Below are positions 55,095 through 63,066 of a stretch of DNA of 64,000 nt, piece after piece. Every line of letters begins with the position of its first letter. Within the stretch, counting starts at the first letter, position 1. Source of the stretch: CAYMEV01 sp964389675 [NCBI: uncultured Candidatus Sumerlaeota bacterium]. Lineage in GTDB: Bacteria > CAYMEV01. The translations under genes and the position numbers were made by a program. A model generated the notes under the pieces. The model was not told the DNA's origin and did no database searches. It saw only the letters and a program-made list of their open reading frames with translations. The stretch spans positions 211,765-275,764 of the forward strand of contig CAYMEV010000001.1 in assembly GCA_964389675.1 (NCBI GenBank), written 5' to 3'.

Positions 55095-55556
55095 CTATTT
55101 TTCTTCATCTCCTGATATATCCGTAGCAGAGCCATCATATACACCATCCTCCTCCTCTGAAGAAAAGCTGAACGGACCTTTTACCACCCTGCCGCTGACA
55201 TAGCCGGAGAAGCTCTTTCTGATAAAACGGATATAGAAATTCCTTGTAGCCGGAATGATCATGGTAAAACCCGCAAGATCAGTAAGGATTCCCGGGGTAA
55301 GAAGCATCAGCCCCCCGGCAAGGATCAGCAGGCCCCCTATCATATCATCAGCCGGGATCTTTCCCTTGTTCAGGCTTTCTTTGATCCTCGAGGCTGTGGC
55401 AAACCCCTGCTGCCTTGCAAGGAAAGCCCCCAGAGCACCTGTAAGGACCACGATGAGTATCGTATATAAGGCACCTATGTTCCTGCCTATCTCTATGAGT
55501 ATTGCAAGCTCAATCAGCGGTATTACCGAAAAAAGAAGAAACAGCCTGAAAAGCAT
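55095..55556 (-). CDS. fxsA: FxsA-family membrane protein
   Basis: A 153-residue FxsA protein: IPLIELAILIEIGRNIGALY, the TGALGAFLARQQGF loop, the DDMIGGLLILAGGLMLLTPG core and GFTMIIPATRNFY. FxsA (suppressor of F exclusion of phage T7) is a polytopic inner-membrane protein. The C-terminal tail is acidic (SSEEEDGVYDGSATDISGDE). It converges on tlyA with 13 bases between. Confidence 0.9.
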   Translation of the reverse strand: MLFRLFLLFSVIPLIELAILIEIGRNIGALYTILIVVLTGALGAFLARQQGFATASRIKESLNKGKIPADDMIGGLLILAGGLMLLTPGILTDLAGFTMIIPATRNFYIRFIRKSFSGYVSGRVVKGPFSFSSEEEDGVYDGSATDISGDEEK

Positions 55557-55669
55557 CCGGTTCTGGCTCCCTGTATTTTAATTACTATGATTATAACGAT
55601 ACAGGAGCGGAAATGTTTGAACTTTTAATATTTACCAGCCCTCCCCCTGAACCCGTATTACCCGCTTTT

Positions 55670-56809
55670 TTAGCTGTCTGAGCCACTGCCTGGTTTTTCA
55701 GCCTTTTGGGCTGTGTTTTTCAGATGATCATACAGTATTTCTGATACAAATAGATGGCCATATTCATTATAGTGATGGTTGATCTCACTGTTGAACTTCC
55801 TTTTATTTTCCATGTAGTCTTCTGCCATGTATCCTGTAAGGTCTATAAACTCGACATTATGCCTTTCACAGATGGATCCTGCCATTTCGTTCATCCAGGT
55901 TATCCTGCTTTCCGCGACGCTGGAGCTGTATATGGCCTCCCTCGGGCCGTCCATTATGAATATTACCCTTCTGTCACTGTTTTCCTGCGCTATCCTGCCG
56001 ATTATATAGTCTGCGGCAATCATTACAGTTTCCTTTTCTTCCTCTGCTTTCCGGAAGAATATATTGCCTTCAAGATCATCCCTCCTGTCCTTCCTGTCCC
56101 TTATCAAAGACCTTAACCTCAGATTAGAGTAAAAATAGCGTATAACTGCGCTGTTCTCAGATATGAACCTGATAAATGGCCTGTACTGGTAATGCGAATA
56201 GTCAGGTTCCGGCATAATCTCACTTATATCTCTGTCATCTGTTATGGAGAGCTGCATATAATAGCTCTGTATGGGATTAAGCTCATATACGCTCTCAACA
56301 AAATCATTATAGCAGATATTAAAGACCAGTATTTCAGGATCAAAGTGCTCTCTGACATACCTGCTTACATGAAGGTATTGCGAAAGCGGTGCCCCTCCCC
56401 TCCCGAATGCATAGACCTCGTATTCCGGCAGAAGCATCTCTCTTAGCAGGAAGGGGTATTTTCTGTCTGAATCGACCTCCAGCGCTTCAATAAATGAATC
56501 GCCTATGACTGCAATAAGCTTCCTGCCTTCCTGAGGGTAATAATCGACAGGGTAATTCCACCCCATATTGTTTACCCTCCACTCTGTCCTGATCTCTGCA
56601 AATTTTCCAATGGTGCACATGCCGGCCTCCGGCTTCCGGCTTAAGCGGAATATCTTTTCCGTTTCGTCAAAATAGCCTCTTGGCGGATTGTTTGCAGGTA
56701 TAATAAAGCGGAAAAACAGCTCAAGAAAGACAAAAACTGCTATAATAGTCGGAAGCGTGACAAACAAAAGCCCTTTTATCAGCCTTAAAGCCTTTCCTTT
56801 CATCCTCAT
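55670..56809 (-). CDS. SGNH/GDSL-family hydrolase, membrane-anchored
   Basis: A 379-residue protein with one membrane helix (about 10-32). The GDSL-like block is VIGDSFIEALEVDSDRKYP near residue 98; VFNICYNDFVESVYEL supplies the block III Asn-Asp, and NHHYNEYGH the block V histidine. Such proteins act as acyl hydrolases or transferases on surface glycans. It stands alone between fxsA and the importer, away from the MBOAT gene, so its substrate is unknown. Confidence 0.85.
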   Translation of the reverse strand: MRMKGKALRLIKGLLFVTLPTIIAVFVFLELFFRFIIPANNPPRGYFDETEKIFRLSRKPEAGMCTIGKFAEIRTEWRVNNMGWNYPVDYYPQEGRKLIAVIGDSFIEALEVDSDRKYPFLLREMLLPEYEVYAFGRGGAPLSQYLHVSRYVREHFDPEILVFNICYNDFVESVYELNPIQSYYMQLSITDDRDISEIMPEPDYSHYQYRPFIRFISENSAVIRYFYSNLRLRSLIRDRKDRRDDLEGNIFFRKAEEEKETVMIAADYIIGRIAQENSDRRVIFIMDGPREAIYSSSVAESRITWMNEMAGSICERHNVEFIDLTGYMAEDYMENKRKFNSEINHHYNEYGHLFVSEILYDHLKNTAQKAEKPGSGSDS

Positions 56810-56925
56810 GCCGTTAATATCCCTTCCTTTTTTTAAGCTTTACCCGGTCAATGAAATATCAGGATCATTTCTATATATAACGGGGATATGCCCTTTACAA
56901 GAAAAAATAAATGAAAAAATAACCA

Positions 56926-56990
56926 GTTACCTGTTGACATGGATTTTCACCTGCATATAATGGTAACACTATTTGAAAATTCGTAACACT
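56926..56990 (+). promoter_or_regulatory. Strong promoter with flanking operator-like repeats
   Basis: TTGACA (56934-56939) and TATAAT (56956-56961) are perfect consensus boxes separated by 16 bases. GTTACC (56926-56931) just upstream and GGTAAC (56962-56967) just downstream are inverted copies that bracket the promoter. GTAACACT appears at 56963 and again at 56983, a 20-base period (two helical turns). This is what a repressor operator should look like, plausibly responding to iron or cobalamin status. Confidence 0.75.
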
Positions 56991-57009
56991 AACGAGAGGG
57001 ATATTCAGG

Positions 57010-58131
57010 ATGTTAAAGAAAAGAGTTTTCCTTTGCTGTTTTATGGTATTAACGGCATTGATCCCCTCCGGCTGCAAAAGCGATGAAAAGCCGGCGATGC
57101 CCGACAGTGCGGTATCAGTTAAGGACAGCCTGGGAAGGGAGCTTCAGATACCCGCTCAGGTATCTAATATAATATGCTCAGGCCCGGGGGCACTGCGGTA
57201 TATTACCTATATGCAGTGCCAGGGGAATGTCATTGCGGTGGACGATATGGAAAGAGACCTGGCCAGGTTCGAAGCAAGGCCATATGCATATGCAAATCCG
57301 GGCTATAAGGAGCTTCCGGTTTTCGGCGAATTCAGGGGTAATGACAACCCGGAGCTTATTGCAGCGCTGGACCCTCGCCCTGACCTGATCTTCAAGACCT
57401 TCAGCCAGATGGGGCATGATCCTTTAGAACTCCAGCAGAAGACCCAGGTCCCCGTATTTGTCCTCGAATATGGAGACCTTGGAGCAAACAGGCGGGATTT
57501 TTACCTTTCAATTGAGCAGATAGGCAGGATCATGAACAGGACAGAACGCGCAGAAAGCATAAAAAACTTTATAGATGATATGATCAGCGACCTGGACTCA
57601 AGAACCAGGGGTATCACTGACCGCAGGACATGCTATATAGGAGGCATTGCCTACAGAGGGCCTCATGGCCTTCAGTCGACGGAACCAGGCTACCCTCCAT
57701 TTGCTTTTATCAATACGCCAAATGCCTGCACAGGATCAAATGATAATGGCCCTGCCCACATGGATGTATCAAAGGAAAAGATCATAGAGTGGGACCCTGC
57801 AATTATTTTCATAGACCTTTCAACACTTCAGTCTGACCCCCGTGCAAATGCAATATATGAATTATCGCATGATGAAGCCTACAGATCTCTTCAGGCAGTA
57901 AAAAGCGGGTCTGTATACGGTGTTCTTCCATATAACTGGTATACACAGAATCATGGCTCTACACTGGCAAATGCCTGGTTTATCGGAAAGATCCTCTACC
58001 CTGAGCAGTTTGAGGATATCGACCCGATAGAAAAAGCTGATGAGATTTATACATTCCTGGTCGGAGTACCAGTTTTTGAAAAGATGGATGATGCATTCGG
58101 CAATATGGTCTATAAGAAGCTGGAGTTATAG
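57010..58131 (+). CDS. Substrate-binding lipoprotein of a FecBCD/BtuFCD-type importer
   Basis: A 373-residue type III periplasmic binding protein. The signal peptide ends in a lipobox-like LIPSGC (C22). Then DSLGRELQIPAQVSNIICSG, the LDPRPDLIF segment and FIDLSTLQSD show the two-lobed helical-backbone fold of siderophore/cobalamin binders. GVLPYNWYTQNHGSTLANAW replaces the usual C-terminal ligand loop and is found in importers of metal chelates in anaerobes. It is first of a three-gene operon with a permease and ATPase. Confidence 0.9.
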   Translation: MLKKRVFLCCFMVLTALIPSGCKSDEKPAMPDSAVSVKDSLGRELQIPAQVSNIICSGPGALRYITYMQCQGNVIAVDDMERDLARFEARPYAYANPGYKELPVFGEFRGNDNPELIAALDPRPDLIFKTFSQMGHDPLELQQKTQVPVFVLEYGDLGANRRDFYLSIEQIGRIMNRTERAESIKNFIDDMISDLDSRTRGITDRRTCYIGGIAYRGPHGLQSTEPGYPPFAFINTPNACTGSNDNGPAHMDVSKEKIIEWDPAIIFIDLSTLQSDPRANAIYELSHDEAYRSLQAVKSGSVYGVLPYNWYTQNHGSTLANAWFIGKILYPEQFEDIDPIEKADEIYTFLVGVPVFEKMDDAFGNMVYKKLEL

Positions 58132-58136
58132 AATAA

Positions 58137-59204
58137 ATGCACCTGGACAGGGCTGAATTCCCAAAGGAATATTCTTCATATATAAAGAAAAAGGTCATAT
58201 TTCTCATTATATGCCTCTTTTTGCTGATGCTTCTCTTTATCCTGTCTGCATGCTTTGGTTCTGTATTCATACCGGTAAAGGATGTCATCAGCTCTCTGTT
58301 TAATCTGAATGCATCTGACAAATGGAACATCATAATTTTTAATATAAGGCTTCCCCGGGTGCTTACCGCAATAATAGCCGGCATAGGCCTTTCTGCAAGC
58401 GGTGCTGCCATGCAGTCCCTGCTTCGCAATCCGCTTGGTTCTCCGTTCACACTCGGCATCTCACAGGCTGCAGCATTCGGGGCTGCCCTGGCGGTGATGG
58501 CTCTCGGGGCAGGAACAATGCAGTCCACTCAGGCTTCTGCTATTACCATCACTAATTACTATCTTACGACCATATCAGCTTTTGCCTTCTGCCTGATAAC
58601 AACAGCAGCCCTGATAGAGATATCAAAGCTGAAAAGGTCATCACCCATGGCCATGATCCTTACAGGCGTCGCACTTGGTTCACTGTTCCAGGCCGGCACC
58701 ATGTTCCTTCAGTTCTTTGCGGATGATGTACAGCTTGCCGCCATGGTCTTCTGGACATTCGGGGATGCAGGGAGGACGAGCTGGCATGAATTAATGATCA
58801 TTACCGTTACCGTAGGCATTGCTGTCCTGTTCTTTTTCTCCCAGGCCTGGAAATATAATGCCATTGATGCGGGGGATGATACAGCAAGGAGCCTCGGCGT
58901 TTCGGTTGAGAAAGTGCGGACAGCAGGTATGGTCATTGCGTCCCTGGCAACAGCGGTTATAATTGCTTTTGTCGGGATAATTGGCTTCATAGGGCTTGTG
59001 TCCCCTCATATAGTCAGGAGGATTATCGGGGATGACCACCGGTTCCTGATACCCGGATCCTGCCTTGCAGGTGGTATCATCCTTCTTTCTGCAGATACGC
59101 TTGCAAGGGTAATACTGATACCTCATGTCTTTCCTGTGGCGATCCTTACCTCTTTCCTTGGTGTTCCTGTCTTTATCTATCTCATCATTAAGGGGCACAG
59201 ATGA
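58137..59204 (+). CDS. FecCD/BtuC-family permease
   Basis: A 355-residue permease with about ten helices. Hallmarks are IRLPRVLTAIIAGIGLSASGAAMQ, LLRNPLGSPFTLGISQAAAFG and FVGIIGFIGLVSPHIVRRIIGDDHR near the end. It forms the membrane channel of the importer. It starts five bases after the binding protein and overlaps the ATPase by four. Confidence 0.93.
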   Translation: MHLDRAEFPKEYSSYIKKKVIFLIICLFLLMLLFILSACFGSVFIPVKDVISSLFNLNASDKWNIIIFNIRLPRVLTAIIAGIGLSASGAAMQSLLRNPLGSPFTLGISQAAAFGAALAVMALGAGTMQSTQASAITITNYYLTTISAFAFCLITTAALIEISKLKRSSPMAMILTGVALGSLFQAGTMFLQFFADDVQLAAMVFWTFGDAGRTSWHELMIITVTVGIAVLFFFSQAWKYNAIDAGDDTARSLGVSVEKVRTAGMVIASLATAVIIAFVGIIGFIGLVSPHIVRRIIGDDHRFLIPGSCLAGGIILLSADTLARVILIPHVFPVAILTSFLGVPVFIYLIIKGHR

Positions 59205-59962
59205 TGAAAATAGATATAAAAGGCCTCTCATTCACCTATAAGCACAATGAAGTATTAAAGGACATATCCTTCTGTATTGATGAACATGAGATAGTTGCCG
59301 TACTTGGCCCTAACGGGGCTGGAAAATCCACGCTTCTTAAATGTATGAACAGGGTTCTTAAATTCAAAAAAGGCACTGTAATGATCGGTGAGGATGACAT
59401 AAACAGCCTCTCACGCCTTGAGATCGCAAGGAAAATAGGCTATGTTGCACAAAACAACGAGGCAGCCCGTATCACAGTCTTTGATGCTGTCCTTCTCGGG
59501 CGGACCCCTCACATTAACTACAGGGCAGGCAATAAGGACATACTGATCACTGCTGCAATTATTGACAGGCTCAGGATGAAGCCGCTTTCCCTCCGCTTTA
59601 TGGATGAACTCAGCGGAGGCGAGCTTCAGAAGGTCTGCATTGCAAGGGCCCTGGTGCAGGAACCTGAGGTTCTTCTTCTTGATGAGCCAATATCAAGCCT
59701 TGATCTGAAAAACCAGATAGAAATACTCAGGCTGCTCCGCAGTGTAGTAGATGGCCACAATGTCTCAGCTGTCGTGAGCCTTCATGATATTAACATGGCA
59801 ATACACTATGCTGACCGGATAATTTTCATCAAGGATAAAAAGATACACGCAATATGCAGAAGGCAGGAAATAACCCGCAACCTGGTAAAGGAGGTCTACG
59901 GCATTGAGATAAGCCTCCATTATATGGACGATATCCCGATAGTCATACCGGCTAAATACTGA
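59201..59962 (+). CDS. Importer ATP-binding protein (FecE/BtuD-like)
   Basis: A 253-residue ABC ATPase with Walker A GPNGAGKST, the signature LSGGELQKV, Walker B LLLDEPISSLDLKNQ and the switch histidine in SLHDINMA. It drives the upstream permease. A hairpin (59965-59989) follows three bases after its stop codon. Confidence 0.94.
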   Translation: MMKIDIKGLSFTYKHNEVLKDISFCIDEHEIVAVLGPNGAGKSTLLKCMNRVLKFKKGTVMIGEDDINSLSRLEIARKIGYVAQNNEAARITVFDAVLLGRTPHINYRAGNKDILITAAIIDRLRMKPLSLRFMDELSGGELQKVCIARALVQEPEVLLLDEPISSLDLKNQIEILRLLRSVVDGHNVSAVVSLHDINMAIHYADRIIFIKDKKIHAICRRQEITRNLVKEVYGIEISLHYMDDIPIVIPAKY

Positions 59963-59964
59963 AA

Positions 59965-59989
59965 TCCTGGATCTCTGTATTATCCAGGA
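59965..59989 (+). terminator. Terminator-like hairpin after the importer operon
   Basis: Stem TCCTGGAT/ATCCAGGA (59965-59972 and 59982-59989) with a nine-base loop, then ATATTTGTTCT. The T content after the stem is modest, so termination is likely but not assured. Confidence 0.6.
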
Positions 59990-60151
59990 ATATTTGTTCT
60001 CCCTATTTCCCGTCCGCTTCCAGGAATATAAGATCCCTGATCCTGACCCTAATATTTTTGCTATTTTTCATGAATTTATGCCTTCTGGCCTGTTTTGTCC
60101 CCGGTTCGATTATATTGCCGGAAGAAAACCGGGCTTAGATCTGCAGAAAGA

Positions 60152-60809
60152 TTACCCCGCGCACAGAGAATTGTCCTTTTCATTCTGGATTTCAATGCAC
60201 ATTCTGCATATATCATCTTCTTTAATAATAAATGGTTTTAGTAGCTGAATATTTGATAACCATTCAAGGGGAAATGATTTAAGCCTCTGTATAAGGACGC
60301 TTTTATCTATATTTGCTTTTTTTTTGGCTATTTTGAGGATCTCTCCCCAGTTATAGGGTTGATTTCGGGAAACTGCAAAAATGTCAAAGATATCTTTTTC
60401 TTCATCCCTGTTGATAACTGCACTGATCTTATTTGTGAAAATATTAATAATATTATCTACCTTAAAGCCTTTAATGATACTGCTTTTCCCATACCTGTAG
60501 ACATGATCATTCACAAAATCAAGCTGAAAATTATTATAAACCATAATCCTCTGGAAATCCCGGTTCTGGATTACTCTTTCATATTTTATTCCCAGGCTTT
60601 CAAATTTACTCATGATCTCTCTAATATCTTCACTGAATATATTCTCGGTACTGCAAAAAAAAAACCAGATCATCAGAATACCTCAGCTTAAAATAGAACC
60701 TGTGCAGAGCAGTACCGCCTGTCAGGTAAAATCCATTATCAAGGCTGAATACTATTTTCAGTATTTTATCCTGCAGTGAGTAGATATAATTATAATCTAT
60801 TTTTTCCAT
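60152..60809 (-). pseudogene. AbiEii-like nucleotidyltransferase, frameshifted at a T tract
   Basis: An AbiEii/AbiGii-type nucleotidyltransferase whose frame is broken. From an ATG at 60809 it reads YLTGGTALHRFYFKLRYSDD, the family's nucleotide-binding motif, then hits a run of ten T (60655-60664 on the plus strand is the A run) and goes out of frame to a stop within about a dozen codons. The second frame, from 60673, continues as CSTENIFSEDIREIMSKFES down to 60152. Dropping one T restores DDLVFFCSTEN, but the second catalytic Asp of DLDFF would still be Val. So it is decayed, or a slippage-switched gene of reduced activity. Its start overlaps the small partner gene by 13 bases. Confidence 0.75.
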
Positions 60810-61111
60810 TCAAGGCCTGAAATATAATTATTTTCTCCAAACAGGATATTCCTCAGTATCTTTATCTGCCTGTTGATATATCTTTTATTATAAGAGGCTG
60901 AGAATGAGTCAAAAAGCTCCTTAAGCTCTTCTTTATCAAATATTGAGAGGCTCTTTAACCTGTCTCTGGAGTTATACATAATTCTGGAAAACAGCTTCTT
61001 CTTCATTCTGAAATTATGAGATTCTATAATACTTTTGATATCATCTGATGAAATATTATAATCCCAGTAGCAATCCTTTATTATCTCATCAATAATACTT
61101 TCAGTATTCAT
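60797..61111 (-). CDS. Small partner of the AbiEii-like protein
   Basis: A 104-residue all-helical, basic protein (YNSRDRLKSLSIFDKEELKE and YNKRYINRQIKILRNILFGE). It has no membrane or signal segment. It overlaps the nucleotidyltransferase start by 13 bases, the usual layout of an antitoxin or accessory gene and toxin pair, but I recognise no antitoxin domain such as AbiEi. It appears intact while its partner is frameshifted. Confidence 0.6.
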   Translation of the reverse strand: MNTESIIDEIIKDCYWDYNISSDDIKSIIESHNFRMKKKLFSRIMYNSRDRLKSLSIFDKEELKELFDSFSASYNKRYINRQIKILRNILFGENNYISGLEWKK

Positions 61112-61170
61112 AGGACAATTTTAGGAGGTTTTATAAAGCAAATCAATAAAAACTAAAAGAAAATGGGAAA

Positions 61171-61198
61171 AAATAAGCCCGTATATACGGGCTTATTT
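61171..61198. terminator. Bidirectional terminator, perfect 28-base palindrome
   Basis: A perfectly self-complementary stretch with arms AAATAAGCCCGTAT and ATACGGGCTTATTT. On the minus strand it is followed by TTTTTCCC and TTTTCTTTT, and it lies 18 bases after the stop codon of the TldE-like gene. It is a clear intrinsic terminator for the third TldD/TldE operon. Confidence 0.9.
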
Positions 61199-61215
61199 AA
61201 TTTATATGGTTTTTT

Positions 61216-63066
61216 CTACTGCTTTTTCAAAGGGCTCGGTATGACAGGGGGCTTTGTAGTGACAGGCCTTTTTTCCTTTTTCAGCTCAAGGCTTTCAAAT
61301 AAAATCGCGTCAGGAACTATGAAAGATGAAGGTATCCCGCTTAAAGGCCATCCTGTCGGCCCGAAATAGAGCATCATCCGCCCGAAGCCCCTGCTTGAGG
61401 CTGTATCCACAATTATTGTATTATAGGCTGTCATTTCATCAGACCATCCAATAATATCCCTGAAGGCCCTGGCTGAGATTGAACTCATATCCGCTGACCT
61501 GACAAGCTCTTCCCTTCCATCCTCCGCATATACCTTGTAAACATAGACAGGCTTTATGGAGGGCTGTGACATTGCTGAAGGCCCCTGAGACATCATATAG
61601 ATCAAGGAAAGCGGGTCGGACTCCATATTGACATTTGCCGTGGGAGACTGGACTTTTCTTATTATTATGCCGTATTCAAGCCCTTCATCCCTGGCAGTTT
61701 CCAAAAGCAGTTCCTTCAGCTCCTTTCTGCTCAGGCCTTTTTCATCAGCCTCCATTCTTATTACTCCAGGCCCTATCTGGTTTTCCATCCTGTTTCCGGA
61801 CAGGGACAGCCTGTTGTGGCCATTGCTTTCTCTGATTTTTGCAGTCGGTGTCCTGCCGTTGAGAAGTGTCTTCAGGATGCCATTTTCCACCAGTATGAGC
61901 TCTTCCGGAGGTTCAACCCCCTCGGCATCGACCTGGAAGCTTCCTGTCAGCACTGTGTCCTTAAAGCTTTTCAGCCCCGGGACTGCCTTTATTGTGAATT
62001 CTTTTGGAAGAAGCCTTTTTTCCAGCATGTCCTCGAAGTTATCCCCTAAAATAGAGCCTACATAGGAAGCTATCCTGCTGTCGCTGTAAATCGGGTCTCT
62101 CATTGCATTCATGCCTGAATTGCTTGAAAAAAGGCTCTGGGCTATTGACTCTCCCACTGCATCCCCTTCAAAAAGCACAGGCCCCATATATGAGTCATCA
62201 AAGGGCTCTGCTTCTCTAAGGAGAATAGTCCTTTCCGCAAGAAGCCTGATTTCTTTCCTGATAATTTCAGGGGCTGGCAGGTCTTCCGGGGTATTGCCGA
62301 AATATGTAAGGTAATCAAAAACAGGCTCGCCGTCGTCTGCCTGAGTATATGCATCAGCATACAGGGCTGCAAAATTAAAAGGAACCTTTGTACAGGTCCC
62401 TTCTGAATCTGAAAAATAAACATCAGCGCTGTAAAAATAGACTGATACCCCTGAGCTGAAAATATCAGGATATTCCATAAAGAGCGCGGATACGTCCCGT
62501 GCAATGGTTTCCCACTCCTGTCTGTTATATTCTAACCTGCTGGAAGGCATTATAACAGTGCTTTTTGCTTTTTTTGCAAAGTCGGGCAGGTTTGCTGTAT
62601 CTTCAGGCAGATTCTGCTGGCCTATTGCAGATATTTTGCTTTCATAAAGCTCCGCAGCCTGCTTGTATGCCCTGTCCGTGCTTAACCATAGCGCTCTTCT
62701 TATGCCGAAATAATTCTCATCCACAGGAAGGCTGTAACTGCTTGTCCCGCTCTTTCCGCTCATGTCGAAGAAGTTCTCATTGCTCCTCTCATAGCTCCCG
62801 GTCATGACCCTTGTACTAAGGTACTTGTTCGGCTTTTCTGTCACTGAGATCAGTGAGCCTAAGGATGCCCTTATGACAAGATAGTCTCCATCCAGAATGG
62901 TATAGCTTATAAAAAAGGGCTTCTGAAGGTTTTCGATCTCCAGCTTTTCAATGCTTCTTTTCATCTCTTCCTTCATGGTATTGAAAAACAGCTCTTCATT
63001 GCCGAAGCTGATGAATGAAAATACTGCGATCAGCAATAAAGCAGTAAATATTGTCTTATTCTTCAT
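61216..63066 (-). CDS. Exported TldE/PmbA-like protein, pair 3
   Basis: A 616-residue TldD/PmbA-superfamily protein with a Sec signal peptide (1-22, ending SFISFG). At the zinc position it reads VLFEGDAVGESIAQSLFSS, so it has no HExxxH and is probably the TldE-like subunit. It is about 160 residues longer than usual, with the extra length in the N-terminal half (about 90-260). The C-terminal DAEGVEPPEELILVENGILK and NGHNRLSLSGN segments fit the family. It overlaps the TldD-like gene upstream by 11 bases. Confidence 0.85.
   Translation of the reverse strand: MKNKTIFTALLLIAVFSFISFGNEELFFNTMKEEMKRSIEKLEIENLQKPFFISYTILDGDYLVIRASLGSLISVTEKPNKYLSTRVMTGSYERSNENFFDMSGKSGTSSYSLPVDENYFGIRRALWLSTDRAYKQAAELYESKISAIGQQNLPEDTANLPDFAKKAKSTVIMPSSRLEYNRQEWETIARDVSALFMEYPDIFSSGVSVYFYSADVYFSDSEGTCTKVPFNFAALYADAYTQADDGEPVFDYLTYFGNTPEDLPAPEIIRKEIRLLAERTILLREAEPFDDSYMGPVLFEGDAVGESIAQSLFSSNSGMNAMRDPIYSDSRIASYVGSILGDNFEDMLEKRLLPKEFTIKAVPGLKSFKDTVLTGSFQVDAEGVEPPEELILVENGILKTLLNGRTPTAKIRESNGHNRLSLSGNRMENQIGPGVIRMEADEKGLSRKELKELLLETARDEGLEYGIIIRKVQSPTANVNMESDPLSLIYMMSQGPSAMSQPSIKPVYVYKVYAEDGREELVRSADMSSISARAFRDIIGWSDEMTAYNTIIVDTASSRGFGRMMLYFGPTGWPLSGIPSSFIVPDAILFESLELKKEKRPVTTKPPVIPSPLKKQ

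Noticed and set aside
56810-57009. Cobalamin riboswitch before the importer operon
   Set aside because: The promoter leaves a leader of only about 40 bases, too short, and no B12-box-like sequence is visible.
57980-58528. 182-codon open frame on the minus strand
   Set aside because: It covers the end of the binding protein and start of the permease on the other strand, both clearly real.
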